Below, one piece after another: positions 1 through 9,083 of a stretch of 64,000 nt of DNA. Numbering within the stretch: the first letter of the stretch is position 1; every line of letters starts with the position of its first letter. The notes below the pieces were generated by a model, which saw nothing but the letters and a program-made list of their open reading frames with translations, was not told where the DNA came from and did no database searches. Position numbers and translations under genes: made by a program. Location: assembly GCF_003259155.1 (NCBI RefSeq), contig NZ_QGMQ01000006.1, positions 295,508 through 359,507 of the forward strand, read 5' to 3'. The stretch is from Marinimicrobium alkaliphilum. Lineage in GTDB: Bacteria; Pseudomonadota; Gammaproteobacteria; Pseudomonadales; Cellvibrionaceae.

Positions 1-809
1 AGCCCGGCGCCAAGCTGGCCTTCCGCTCCGGCGATCAGGTCGCCAACGCCATGAGCCTGAACGTCCTGGAACCCGGCGACGTCGCCACCACCGCTGGTAC
101 GTCCGGTGTGGTCTATGCGGTTACCGACAAAAACATTGCCGATCCGGACCAGCGCATCAACACCTTCCTGCATGTGAACAAGGGCGACGCTCCGGCTCAC
201 AAGGGTCTATTGGCCTGTATCAATGGTGCCGGACGCATGAACAGCTGGCTGCGAGGTCTGCTCAGCGCTGGTGGTGATCTGTCCTACCCGGCCCTGAACG
301 AGCTGGCCGAGGCAATCGAGCCCGGCAGCGACGGGCTCCGGGTCTTCCCTTTCGGCAACGGTGCCGAGCGGGTTATGCGCAACAAGCTCCTGTCCGCCCA
401 GATGGACGGCCTGGATCTGAATCGCCACAGCGCCCAACACGTCGCACGCGCCACTCAGGAGGGCGTAGCCTACGCCATGAACCTGGGCTTTGAACTGATC
501 AAGGGGCTGGGCGCGGAAACCCGCGTGGTGCGCGCCGGTCACAGCAACATGTTTTTAAGCCCCATTTTCAGCAGTGCCTTTGTTAACCTCACTCAGGCAC
601 CGCTTGAACTTTACCAGACCGATACCGCCGAGGGCGTAGCCCGGGCGGCGGCCTGGGGTTGCGACTACTACAGCAGTCGCGCCGACGTCTTCCGCACACT
701 TACGCGCAAGGCGGTGATCGAACCGGATGCGGCTCTGCAGAGTCGCTATCAGGAGCTGTACGGTCAGTGGCGCGCTGCCGTCGACCGACGTCTGGCCGAG
801 GCCAACTAA
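1..809 (+). CDS. xylB: Xylulokinase, C-terminal part (cut by the window edge)
   Basis: Phosphorylates D-xylulose to xylulose-5-phosphate, the second step of the isomerase route for xylose. The open frame is already running at base 3, and about 269 residues are visible, roughly the C-terminal half of a FGGY-family kinase (usually near 490 residues). The segment GAKLAFRSGDQ followed by TTAGTSGVVYAV is typical of the nucleotide-binding C-terminal domain of xylulokinases. The internal ATG at base 51 is not the real start, because the family sequence continues upstream of it. xylA follows after 39 bases on the same strand, so the two form a xylBA operon. The family assignment is strong; the N-terminal sugar-binding domain cannot be checked here. 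Confidence 0.93.
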   Translation, partial: PGAKLAFRSGDQVANAMSLNVLEPGDVATTAGTSGVVYAVTDKNIADPDQRINTFLHVNKGDAPAHKGLLACINGAGRMNSWLRGLLSAGGDLSYPALNELAEAIEPGSDGLRVFPFGNGAERVMRNKLLSAQMDGLDLNRHSAQHVARATQEGVAYAMNLGFELIKGLGAETRVVRAGHSNMFLSPIFSSAFVNLTQAPLELYQTDTAEGVARAAAWGCDYYSSRADVFRTLTRKAVIEPDAALQSRYQELYGQWRAAVDRRLAEAN

Positions 810-848
810 ACACTTTGCACACTTAACACTGACATCAAGGGTTACATC

Positions 849-2177
849 ATGAGCATTACACTAGGCGACAAAGAATACTTCCCCGGGGTCGACAAGATCC
901 AATACGAAGGCCCGGAATCGGACAACCCGTTCGCGTTTAAATGGTACGACGAGAATAAAGTGGTTGCCGGTAAAACGTTGAAAGAGCACTTCAAATTTGC
1001 CGTGTGCTACTGGCACACCTTCTGTGGCGCCGGTCATGACCCGTTCGGCCCTGGCCCCTTCCATTTCCCCTGGAGCGAAGGCAAAGACGCCGACACCCGC
1101 AGCCGCATGAAGCTGGACGCGGCCTTTGAGTTTTTCACCAAGCTGGGCACGCCCTACTACTGCTTTCACGATGTCGACGTGATTGAAGAGGGTGGCTCGC
1201 GCGCCGAAACCCAAAAGCGTTTGCATGCGTGGACAGAGCTGGCCAAAGCCAAACAAAAGGAATCCGGTGTTAAGCTGCTGTGGGGCACTGCCAACCTGTT
1301 TACCAACCCGCGCTTTATGAACGGCGCCTCTACCAACCCTGACTTTGATGTGGTCGCCTACGCCGGCGCCCAGCTCAAGGACGCCATCGACGCCACCATC
1401 GCCCTGGGCGGTGAGAACTATGTTTTCTGGGGTGGTCGCGAAGGTTACATGAGCCTGCTCAACACCGACATCAAGCGCGAACAGGAGCACATGGCCCGCT
1501 TCCTGACCATGGCCCGCGATTACGGCCGCGCCAATGGCTTCAAAGGCAACTTCCTGATCGAGCCCAAGCCCATGGAGCCGTCCAAGCACCAGTACGACTT
1601 CGACAGCGAAACCGTTATTGGCTTCCTGCGTCACCACGGCCTGGATAAAGATTTCAAACTGAACATCGAAACCAACCACGCGACCCTGGCACAACACACC
1701 ATGGATCACGAGATGCAAGTGGCGGCCAACGCCGGCATGCTCGGTTCCATCGACGCCAACCGCGGCGATTACCAGAATGCCTGGGATACTGACCAGTTCC
1801 CCAACAACATCAACGAAACCACCGAAATGATGTTGGTCTTGCTGCGCAGCGGCGGCTTCCAGGGTGGCGGTGTAAACTTCGACGCCAAACGTCGTCGTAA
1901 CTCCACCGACCTGAACGATACCTTCCACGGTCACATCGGCGGCATGGACGTGTTTGCCCGCTCGCTGATCATTGCCGATCGCATCGTGCGCGAATCCTCC
2001 TTTGAGAAAATGCGCAAAGAGCGCTACGCCTCATTTGACGCCGGCAAAGGTGCAGACTATGAAGCAGGCAAGTTGAGCCTCGAGCAGCTGGCTGAAATCG
2101 GCAACGCCGTGGGCGAGCCCAAGCAGACCAGCGGTCAGCAAGAACTGTACGAGAATATCGTCAACCGTTACATCTAA
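849..2177 (+). CDS. xylA: Xylose isomerase (class II)
   Basis: Cytoplasmic metal-dependent isomerase converting D-xylose to D-xylulose. At 442 residues it has the length of class II enzymes such as that of E. coli. Visible signatures are [14 protein letters not shown] near residues 54-67, the catalytic His-Asp pair in YYCFHDVDV (H107/D110), VFWGGREGY, the metal-binding [18 protein letters not shown] stretch and [20 protein letters not shown]-rich hairpin with a U-tract follows the stop. Together with the upstream xylulokinase it completes the conversion of xylose to xylulose-5-phosphate. This fits the alpha-glucuronidase and TonB receptor downstream, which point to xylan breakdown. No oddities were seen. 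Confidence 0.98.
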   Translation: MSITLGDKEYFPGVDKIQYEGPESDNPFAFKWYDENKVVAGKTLKEHFKFAVCYWHTFCGAGHDPFGPGPFHFPWSEGKDADTRSRMKLDAAFEFFTKLGTPYYCFHDVDVIEEGGSRAETQKRLHAWTELAKAKQKESGVKLLWGTANLFTNPRFMNGASTNPDFDVVAYAGAQLKDAIDATIALGGENYVFWGGREGYMSLLNTDIKREQEHMARFLTMARDYGRANGFKGNFLIEPKPMEPSKHQYDFDSETVIGFLRHHGLDKDFKLNIETNHATLAQHTMDHEMQVAANAGMLGSIDANRGDYQNAWDTDQFPNNINETTEMMLVLLRSGGFQGGGVNFDAKRRRNSTDLNDTFHGHIGGMDVFARSLIIADRIVRESSFEKMRKERYASFDAGKGADYEAGKLSLEQLAEIGNAVGEPKQTSGQQELYENIVNRYI

Positions 2178-2200
2178 GCGTTAGAAAAACTCTCGCCATC

Positions 2201-2235
2201 AGGGCGGCACCGCGACGGCGGGCCGCCCTTTTTTA
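2201..2235 (+). terminator. Rho-independent terminator of xylBA
   Basis: A GGGCGGC/GCCGCCC stem closes a loop of about 13 bases and is followed by six T residues, about 25 bases after the xylA stop. It separates xylBA from the TonB receptor gene. Confidence 0.85.
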
Positions 2236-2364
2236 TGCCCAAAAAGTCGCAACATCAAGATGTTAAAAAATGTTAGCGAATAAATAGAAACTCTTTGGCA
2301 TATGAATCATCTCGAAGCATTTCGATCAGTCATAAAAAAATCCCGCGTCATTCCAAATCCACCT

Positions 2365-2415
2365 GTTAGTCATATTGACAATGAGTTCAGCGAGTGTAAT
2401 AGTCCTGCTGACTAA
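2365..2415 (+). promoter_or_regulatory. Candidate promoter/operator of the TonB receptor gene
   Basis: The leader of about 260 bases between the xylA terminator and the receptor is AT-rich compared with its surroundings. A TTGACA at 2375-2380 is followed by AT-rich hexamers resembling a -10 box (TGTAAT at 2395, TAATAG at 2397), though neither has ideal spacing. A 7-base inverted repeat, TTAGTCA at about 2366-2372 and TGACTAA at 2409-2415, flanks it and could be a repressor site. The assignment is tentative. I see no small gene in the rest of the leader. Confidence 0.3.
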
Positions 2416-2497
2416 TAACTATTAATCAGATTTTTGCTGTATCTGGTTGCCCTAGTTGTTGGCTCCGTCATAAAAATTAATGGGAGTTCAAAGACAT

Positions 2498-5386
2498 ATG
2501 TTCAGAAAAAACAAACTATCCCAGGCAATGCTGTCTGTTGCTATGGCCTCTTCAATGGCTGGTATGGCAGGTACCGCCCTGGCTCAGGATGAGGCCATCC
2601 TGGAAGAGGTCGTGGTCACCGGTATCCGTGCTTCTCTGGAGCGCGCTCAGGATATTAAACGTAACTCCAGCGGTGTGGTCGACGCCATCGCCGCCGAAGA
2701 CATCGGCCGCTTCCCCGATGCCAACCTGGCAGAATCTCTCCAACGTGTTCCCGGTGTTTCTATCGACCGCAGTGCCGGTGAAGGTAACTCCGTGAGCGTT
2801 CGCGGCATGGGCCCGACCTATAACCTGGTTATGGTCAACGGTCGCCAAATGCCGTCCAGTAGCGACGGCCGTGATTTCAACTTCAACGACCTGGCGGCCG
2901 AGCTGGTCAACGGCGTCGAAGTGCGCAAAACCGCAAACGCCACTGATCCGTCAGGTGGTATCGGTGCCAGTATCAACGTCACCACCGCGCGTCCGCTGGA
3001 TATCGGCCAGTTCCGTGCCGCCGGCACACTCAAAGGTGTGACCGATACCGATCAGGGTGATATCACGCCTGAGGTCTCAGCCCTGTTCAGCAACACCTTT
3101 GCCGATGACACCATCGGCGTCTTGTTCGCCGTGTCTTACCAACAGCGTAAGTACGAGCAAGAGCGGGTAGCCGTAGACGGCTGGCGCCCGAACACCAACT
3201 ACGCTGACGGCGCCATCACCAACCCGGAAGTCAATCAGACGCCGAACCTGTTCTTTGCGCAGAACTACAACATCTCGGTGCGCGACACCGAGCGCGAGCG
3301 CACCAACGCGGCCCTGACGTTCCAGTACGCGCCTAACGCTGACCTGACCGTCACCGCAGACTATCTCTACTCAAAACTGGAAAACGATTGGGAATACTCT
3401 CAGTTCGGCGTTTGGTTTAACTCCGGCGCTCTGAGTGACGTAGTGATTAACGAGAACGGCACCGTTATCGACATGTTCGAAGAAGGTACTTTCGATAACA
3501 TTCAGGATTGGGGCGCCAACGCGTCAGAGAACAACTCTTTTGGTGTCAACGTCGACTGGCAGCTGACTGATCGCTTCAACCTGAGCCTGGATGCCAACAT
3601 GGCCCGCTCCGAGCAGAACCCGGGCGGCGAGTTCAACCAGTATCAAGCGATCATCGGCTACCGCAACCAGCAGCGCTTCCAGATCATCGACGGCGCCGAG
3701 CTTCCGGTACTGACCAATATCTACGATGCAAACCCGGATCGCGTCCAGGCGCCTTTCTGTGGTAACGGCAACTGGACCGACACCACCGAAGCCAACTGTC
3801 AGTCCTATGCGGCCGCCAATAACATCGATCCGGATTCAGCCGAAACCGGCACCGGCCCCGATGGCGAAATCTGGCAGGCAGGTCTGCGCGCGCACCGCAA
3901 CGATATCCAGAGCGGCAACACGGTCGACGATCTGAACCAGTTCCGTATCGCCGGTACCTGGGAGGACGACAACCTGACTCTGCGCTCGGGCCTGATGTTC
4001 ACCGACCAGAAGAAAAACAACCGCCTCAAGTACAACGCCCATGGCGGCGCTGACATGAATGTGGTTGAGCAGTTCGGCGGCTTCTACGGCTACCCGAACC
4101 TGAACGACAATGTTGATCTTTCCGGTCGCACCCGCACCGGCAGCGGCTTCCTGAGCCAGTTCAGCGGTAACGAGAACCTGCCCGACCGCTGGGTGTACTA
4201 CAACCCGCAAGACGTGTTCGATGTGATCTGGGCCACCGCCGGAGACGGCTATACCCAAATTCCCACCGAGTGGTCGCCCAACAGCTACCAGGTGCGTGAA
4301 GAAACCCTCGCCACCTACGTGGAAGCGGATTTCGACACCTACTTCTTCGATATGCCGCTGAACGTTCTTACCGGCATGCGCTTCGAACGCACGGATATCA
4401 GCTCAACCGGCCAGGAAAACAACCTGATCGGCCTTGAGTTTACCGATCCGACCCAGATGCAGCCCATCTATGAAGAGGGTGGCTTGACCGAGTTCACCGA
4501 CTCGCAAAACTACAGTGTGCTGTTGCCGAGCCTGACTCTGCGTCTGGACATTACCGATGACGTGGTCGGCCGCTTCGCTGCCAGCCGCACCATCACCCGT
4601 CCGGGCATTGGCAGCCTGCGCTCAACCCGCACGATTGGCGACACCCGTCCCGGCGGCGGTCTGACTGCATCCGCTGGCAACCCTGGCCTGAAACCTTTCT
4701 CCTCTGACAACATCGATCTGGGTGTCGAGTGGTACTACTCACCCTTGAGCTATGTGTCTGCAGGCGTGTTCGTCAAATTCATTGATGACTTCATCGTCGG
4801 CGGTACCCGTCGCGACAGCATCAATGATGTCACCGATCCGAGCTCCGCGGGCGGCACCATCGATAATCCGACGCCGCCGGCGCAAGCGTCACTCGCCATG
4901 TTCAACATCAGCTCTGATGTGAACGGCCCGACGGCCCGCGTTGAAGGTATCGAATTGGCGATTCAGCACGAGTTTGGTTACACCGGCTTCGGTGTGGGCG
5001 CCAACGTGACCTTTGTGGACACCGATCGCAAACTCGATCCGCAAGATGTTGACCAGCGCTTTGCCATCACCGGCCTGAGCAACTCCGCTAACCTGGTGGG
5101 TTACTACGAGCAGGGCCCCTGGTCTGCGCGTCTGGCCTACAACTGGCGCGACCAGTTCCTGCAGTGCTTCTGTCAGCTGCAGGGTGGCGACGCGGTATTT
5201 GTGGATGACTACGGTCAGTGGGACGCAAGCGTCAGCTACGATGTCACCCAAAACATCAGCGTGTTGCTCGAAGGTATCAACCTTACGGGCGAAGGCTACC
5301 GTTCAACCGGTCGTTACGACGAGCAGTTGTACGAAGCCATCTCCACCGGCCCGCGCTTTGCGCTCGGTGTACGCGCTTCTTTCTAA
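2498..5386 (+). CDS. TonB-dependent receptor (TIGR01782-like)
   Basis: Outer-membrane active transporter, probably for xylo-oligosaccharides in this locus. The start at 2498 is preferred because GGGAG lies 11 bases upstream of it; an in-frame ATG at 2480 would overlap that site. The N-terminus is a signal peptide (MFRKNKLSQ, hydrophobic stretch, cleavage after ALA). It is followed by the plug domain with EEVVVTGIRASLERAQ, DIGRFPDANLAESLQRVPG and VSVRGMGP, and then a barrel of about 750 residues ending in the aromatic C-terminus VRASF. The plug sequence matches the Xanthomonas/Caulobacter class of TonB receptors found in carbohydrate loci. A flavin halogenase-like gene and sapC follow on the same strand, a combination known from such loci. 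The substrate is inferred from neighbours only. Confidence 0.92.
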   Translation: MFRKNKLSQAMLSVAMASSMAGMAGTALAQDEAILEEVVVTGIRASLERAQDIKRNSSGVVDAIAAEDIGRFPDANLAESLQRVPGVSIDRSAGEGNSVSVRGMGPTYNLVMVNGRQMPSSSDGRDFNFNDLAAELVNGVEVRKTANATDPSGGIGASINVTTARPLDIGQFRAAGTLKGVTDTDQGDITPEVSALFSNTFADDTIGVLFAVSYQQRKYEQERVAVDGWRPNTNYADGAITNPEVNQTPNLFFAQNYNISVRDTERERTNAALTFQYAPNADLTVTADYLYSKLENDWEYSQFGVWFNSGALSDVVINENGTVIDMFEEGTFDNIQDWGANASENNSFGVNVDWQLTDRFNLSLDANMARSEQNPGGEFNQYQAIIGYRNQQRFQIIDGAELPVLTNIYDANPDRVQAPFCGNGNWTDTTEANCQSYAAANNIDPDSAETGTGPDGEIWQAGLRAHRNDIQSGNTVDDLNQFRIAGTWEDDNLTLRSGLMFTDQKKNNRLKYNAHGGADMNVVEQFGGFYGYPNLNDNVDLSGRTRTGSGFLSQFSGNENLPDRWVYYNPQDVFDVIWATAGDGYTQIPTEWSPNSYQVREETLATYVEADFDTYFFDMPLNVLTGMRFERTDISSTGQENNLIGLEFTDPTQMQPIYEEGGLTEFTDSQNYSVLLPSLTLRLDITDDVVGRFAASRTITRPGIGSLRSTRTIGDTRPGGGLTASAGNPGLKPFSSDNIDLGVEWYYSPLSYVSAGVFVKFIDDFIVGGTRRDSINDVTDPSSAGGTIDNPTPPAQASLAMFNISSDVNGPTARVEGIELAIQHEFGYTGFGVGANVTFVDTDRKLDPQDVDQRFAITGLSNSANLVGYYEQGPWSARLAYNWRDQFLQCFCQLQGGDAVFVDDYGQWDASVSYDVTQNISVLLEGINLTGEGYRSTGRYDEQLYEAISTGPRFALGVRASF

Positions 5387-5427
5387 GCCAACCCTCTGCA
5401 ACTCTGTTGTATTAGCTTAGTGCGTTT

Positions 5428-5454
5428 GGCCGCCCTCCGGGGCGGCCTTTTTTA
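5428..5454 (+). terminator. Rho-independent terminator after the TonB receptor gene
   Basis: A perfect GGCCGCC/GGCGGCC stem with a six-base loop is followed by six T residues, about 40 bases after the receptor stop. The halogenase-like gene 133 bases downstream may therefore have its own promoter or depend on read-through. Confidence 0.88.
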
Positions 5455-5586
5455 TGCGAATTTTATCGCCCGAAGCCCTTCGCATGCCCGTCAACTTCTG
5501 GTACTTTAGACATTATGCCCCTGTGCGAATCAGCACAATAACCGCACGGGCCACTACCTAAATAAAAGCCCTATTAGGTACATACT

Positions 5587-7146
5587 ATGACTCAGCCCAT
5601 TACCTCAGTCGTCATCGTCGGTGGCGGCACTGCAGGCTGGATTACTGCAGGCACCATCGCCGCCCAACACCAGTCGAATACCGACGCCGGCTTGCGCGTC
5701 AGCCTGGTCGAATCACCGGACATCAAACCCATCGGCGTGGGCGAAGGCACCTGGCCAACCATGCGCACTACCTTACGCAAAATGGGCATCTCAGAAACCG
5801 ATTTTATTCGCGAATGCGATGTCGGCTTTAAGCAAGGTGCCAAGTTTGCAAAATGGGTCACCGGCGCCGACGACGATTTTTACTACCACCCGCTGGTGCT
5901 GCCTCAGGGATTTATGCACGGCAACCTGGCGCCCTACTGGCAAACCAACGGCCACGACAAGTCCTTCTCGGCGGCCGTGTGCTACCAGGAAGCACTGTGC
6001 GAGAACGGCCTTGCACCAAAGAGTATCGCGACCCCCGAGTACGAAGCGGTCGCCAACTACGCTTACCATTTGAATGCCGGAAAATTTTCCGAGTTTCTGA
6101 AAAAGCACTGCCTGGAGAAACTGGGCGTTAACTATACCTGCGACAACGTCACCCGAGTTATCAGCAAAGACAATGGCGACATTGCCGCCGTGGACACCCA
6201 GGCCAGCGGCGAGATTAAAGGCGACCTGTTTATCGACTGCACCGGTTTTCACGGCCTGCTGATCGACAAGCACTATCAGGTCCCCTTTATCGACAAAAGC
6301 GATGTGCTTTTTGTCGACTCGGCCCTCGCCGCACAAGTGCCTTACTCTAGCGAAGACGATCCCATTGCCTCACACACGATTTCAACCGGGCAGGCCGCTG
6401 GCTGGATCTGGGATATTGGCCTGCAGAGCCGGCGCGGCGTCGGCCACGTGTATTCCAGTCGCCATACGGATGAGGAGCGCGCCGCCGAAGCCCTGACCCG
6501 CTACATCGCACAGAGCGTAGGCGAAGCGCGCGCCAAGGAGCTGAGTTTTCGCAAGATCCCCATTCGTCCGGGACACCGGCAGGTGTTCTGGCAGAACAAC
6601 TGTGTCGCCGTGGGCCTGTCCGCCGGCTTTCTCGAACCGCTTGAAGCCTCGGCTCTGGTGCTCGTGGAATTGTCCGCAGAAATGATCAGCGAACAGATGC
6701 CCACCTGCCGCGAAGCCATGGACACCATCGCCAAGCGCTTCAACCAGACCTTTCGCTACCGCTGGGACCGGATCATCGACTTTCTGAAGTTGCATTACAT
6801 TCTGACCCAGCGCACGGACAATGATTTCTGGATCGACAATTGCGATCCGGATACCATTCCCGACAGCCTCAATGAACTGATGGCCCTGTGGCGCTACCAG
6901 CACCCCTGGGATCACGACTTTACCAGCCGACGGGAAGTCTTCCCCGCGGCCAGCTACCAGTACGTGCTCTATGGCATGGGTTTCAAAACCGAATCCGATC
7001 ACATCCGCCTGACACCCCAGGAACGTGCTTTTGCCCAGCGGCAACTGCAGGAAAATGATCGCATTACCCGTATGATGGTGTCCAAACTACCGAGCAACCG
7101 GGCGTTGCTCAACAAGGTCCATGACTACGGCTTTCAAAAACTATAA
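5587..7146 (+). CDS. Flavin-dependent tryptophan halogenase-like protein
   Basis: A 519-residue FAD-binding protein of the tryptophan halogenase family. The N-terminus has the Rossmann motif VVIVGGGTAGW, then VGEGTWPTMR. Next comes GFKQGAKFAKW, whose first lysine (K82) sits where the catalytic lysine of halogenases lies. The family hallmark WxWxIP appears as WIWDIG at residues 273-278, so the terminal proline is replaced by glycine. Homologues beside TonB receptors and SapC in sugar-use loci have no established halogenation substrate, so a chlorination role should not be assumed. sapC follows after 29 bases, probably in the same transcript. Family membership is secure; the reaction is not. 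Confidence 0.85.
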   Translation: MTQPITSVVIVGGGTAGWITAGTIAAQHQSNTDAGLRVSLVESPDIKPIGVGEGTWPTMRTTLRKMGISETDFIRECDVGFKQGAKFAKWVTGADDDFYYHPLVLPQGFMHGNLAPYWQTNGHDKSFSAAVCYQEALCENGLAPKSIATPEYEAVANYAYHLNAGKFSEFLKKHCLEKLGVNYTCDNVTRVISKDNGDIAAVDTQASGEIKGDLFIDCTGFHGLLIDKHYQVPFIDKSDVLFVDSALAAQVPYSSEDDPIASHTISTGQAAGWIWDIGLQSRRGVGHVYSSRHTDEERAAEALTRYIAQSVGEARAKELSFRKIPIRPGHRQVFWQNNCVAVGLSAGFLEPLEASALVLVELSAEMISEQMPTCREAMDTIAKRFNQTFRYRWDRIIDFLKLHYILTQRTDNDFWIDNCDPDTIPDSLNELMALWRYQHPWDHDFTSRREVFPAASYQYVLYGMGFKTESDHIRLTPQERAFAQRQLQENDRITRMMVSKLPSNRALLNKVHDYGFQKL

Positions 7147-7175
7147 CCAGAACGTAAAACACACAAGAGGTCACT

Positions 7176-7895
7176 ATGAGCGAACCGGTACTGCTCGATA
7201 GCAACACCCATAAAAACACCCGCGTACTCGGCGACGCCCGCACCGTTGTCGGTCCGGTCAGTCGCAACTGCTCGGTCATTACCCAGGAATTTCAGCGCCT
7301 GGCGTCGCACTTTCCGGTGTTATTGACCAAGAATGAGGACACCGGCCAGTTCGCCTGTGTCGCACTCTTCGGTTTTGATCCCGGTGAAAATCTGTTTGTG
7401 GAGAAGGATCGCTGGCAGGTGGGCTATGTGCCCCTGAATATCCGCCGCCACCCGTTTATGATCGGCGCGCAAACCACACCGGCGGGTGAAGAAGAGCATG
7501 TCATGTTGATCGACATGCAGAGCGAGCGCATCAGCGAACAGGACGGCGAGGCGTTGTTTAACGACCGGGGCTTCCCAACACCCTTCACTGAAAACATGAC
7601 CTCGGTGCTGAAAACCCTGAAAGACGGTTTCGTGGAAACCCAGGATTTCATTCAGGCCCTGTTGGAACAGGAAATGATTGTGCCGGCCAATTTCGAAATC
7701 CAGTTTCGCAACGGCGAGCGGCGCGAAATCAACGGCCTGTACACAATCAGCCAGGACGCACTCGACGCCCTGACCCCGGAGCAGGTCGTGGCCATGCACC
7801 GCTCAGGCCACCTGCAGGCGGCCTACATGATGATTGCATCGCTCGGGCAGATGGAGCAATTGATCGAGCGTAAAAACCAGCGCCTGGGCGCCTAG
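7176..7895 (+). CDS. SapC family protein
   Basis: A 239-residue protein matching the SapC family, first named from the Campylobacter S-layer locus. Recognisable parts are LASHFPVLLTKNEDTGQF, ALFGFDPGENLF, GYVPLNIRRHPF, the Glu/Asp-rich middle and the C-terminal INGLYTISQDALDALT. No signal peptide or membrane segment is visible, so it is probably cytoplasmic. An AGAGG ribosome site lies just upstream. Its position after a halogenase-like gene and a TonB receptor is a recurrent arrangement in carbohydrate loci of this kind. Its molecular role is unknown, and naming it for S-layer secretion would be over-interpretation. Confidence 0.85.
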   Translation: MSEPVLLDSNTHKNTRVLGDARTVVGPVSRNCSVITQEFQRLASHFPVLLTKNEDTGQFACVALFGFDPGENLFVEKDRWQVGYVPLNIRRHPFMIGAQTTPAGEEEHVMLIDMQSERISEQDGEALFNDRGFPTPFTENMTSVLKTLKDGFVETQDFIQALLEQEMIVPANFEIQFRNGERREINGLYTISQDALDALTPEQVVAMHRSGHLQAAYMMIASLGQMEQLIERKNQRLGA

Positions 7896-7915
7896 CGTGT
7901 CACCCCTGCGCCGCG

Positions 7916-8932
7916 TCAGGAGCGGCGCAGCAGCTCGAACACCTGGCGCTTGAGCGCCTGATACAGTCTGGGCGTCATGCGCCCCAGTACCCCGCGCTTT
8001 TCTTCCGGGATATGCGCAACCGGATCGCCCTCCGGGCGGAACACATAGTGATCAAAGAAGGCACGCCAGGCCCGGCGCTCCGGCTCGGGCAAGTGGCTGA
8101 TGGTCAGCAGGCCGTGCATCATGGTGGTAAAGGCCGCGTCCGGGCCCAGTTCGGTGGCGTTCCACCAGTAATTGACGATGGTGTTGACCGGCTCCAGCGA
8201 CTCCACATTGTGCCACCAGAGCTTGGGGATATAGAGCGCATCGCCGGGCTCAAGCTCCACCACTTCGGCATGCTCCAGGGCTTCGGCAAAGCGCGGGTAG
8301 CGCGCCAGGTCCGGCTCATCCAGTGACACCATACTCACCGGCTGACCCGACAGGGTAAAGTCAATGGGACCGACATACAGGTTCACCAACTGTTCGGGGG
8401 GAAACAGCGTGAAGCGCCGCCGGCCGGACACCGCACAGACGACGTTATCGAGCATATCGTAGTGGGTCGACACCTTGGCCCGATTGCCCACCCAGATACG
8501 CGCTACGGCCGTGTTACCCGCCAGGTCACAACGGTGTTCACGGGCGAACTCCGGCACGGTGTCAGCGATACTGACGGCGCCGGTATAGATTGCCGGTGGT
8601 TCAGGTCGCTCGGCGGCATCCAGAATCCGCGCCAGTGCGCGGCTGAAAGGTTCGGCAATACGCTCAAAGTTGAAGCCCTCCAGATCGTCCTGGTAGAAAA
8701 AACGCCCGCCGATGGCCGAATCGCCCGTGTAGGTGACCACCTCTTTACCACTGTCGAGCTGCTGCAGGTAATCCACGTAAGTGGACAGGGACTGCGCCTG
8801 CCGCTGTACCGCCGGCCAGTGTTTGACATAGCCGCGAAACACGGCGGGGCGATACAGAGGCTGCACCTCCGCGCGGAAACGCTCCGGGGTCATGGCCTGC
8901 CATTCAGTGGTGGCTCGGCGAATCTCAGTCAT
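7916..8932 (-). CDS. Cupin-like (JmjC-type) Fe(II)/2-oxoglutarate oxygenase family protein
   Basis: A 338-residue protein of the Cupin_8/JmjC class. The expected iron-binding facial triad is visible: His157 and Asp159 in STHYDMLDN and His251 in KLWWHNVES. The sequence AVSGRRRFTLFPPEQL between them is typical of the double-stranded beta-helix core. It converges on sapC with only 20 bases between the stops, and it is a regular partner of TonB receptor/halogenase/SapC clusters. Members of the family hydroxylate proteins or small molecules; the target here is unknown. The gene is transcribed divergently from the alpha-glucuronidase. Confidence 0.85.
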   Translation of the reverse strand: MTEIRRATTEWQAMTPERFRAEVQPLYRPAVFRGYVKHWPAVQRQAQSLSTYVDYLQQLDSGKEVVTYTGDSAIGGRFFYQDDLEGFNFERIAEPFSRALARILDAAERPEPPAIYTGAVSIADTVPEFAREHRCDLAGNTAVARIWVGNRAKVSTHYDMLDNVVCAVSGRRRFTLFPPEQLVNLYVGPIDFTLSGQPVSMVSLDEPDLARYPRFAEALEHAEVVELEPGDALYIPKLWWHNVESLEPVNTIVNYWWNATELGPDAAFTTMMHGLLTISHLPEPERRAWRAFFDHYVFRPEGDPVAHIPEEKRGVLGRMTPRLYQALKRQVFELLRRS

Positions 8933-9083
8933 AGGGATGCTCTACCTTATCGTTAGCTTTTTCGTTTGCGGTCCTTAACAGGACTTAATAGTCAGTCGCT
9001 TTCAATATAGTACAAATGACTTTATCATAGTTTGATATTCATCAAGTGATTTTCCGTCAACCGAGCTTCCATAGGCTTACAAT
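8933..9083. promoter_or_regulatory. Divergent promoter region between the cupin gene and alpha-glucuronidase
   Basis: A stretch of 151 bases, clearly more AT-rich than the genes on either side, must contain both promoters. It includes a small palindrome, TTGAT-ATTC-ATCAA, at 9032-9045, about 40 bases before the alpha-glucuronidase start. That is a possible repressor site for a glucuronate- or xylose-responsive regulator. No regulator gene lies in the window beside it, so the assignment is tentative. Confidence 0.35.

Noticed and set aside
5587..7146. Naming the halogenase-like gene prnA or giving it a chlorination activity
   Set aside because: The WxWxIP motif is altered and the context is carbohydrate uptake, not a natural-product cluster.
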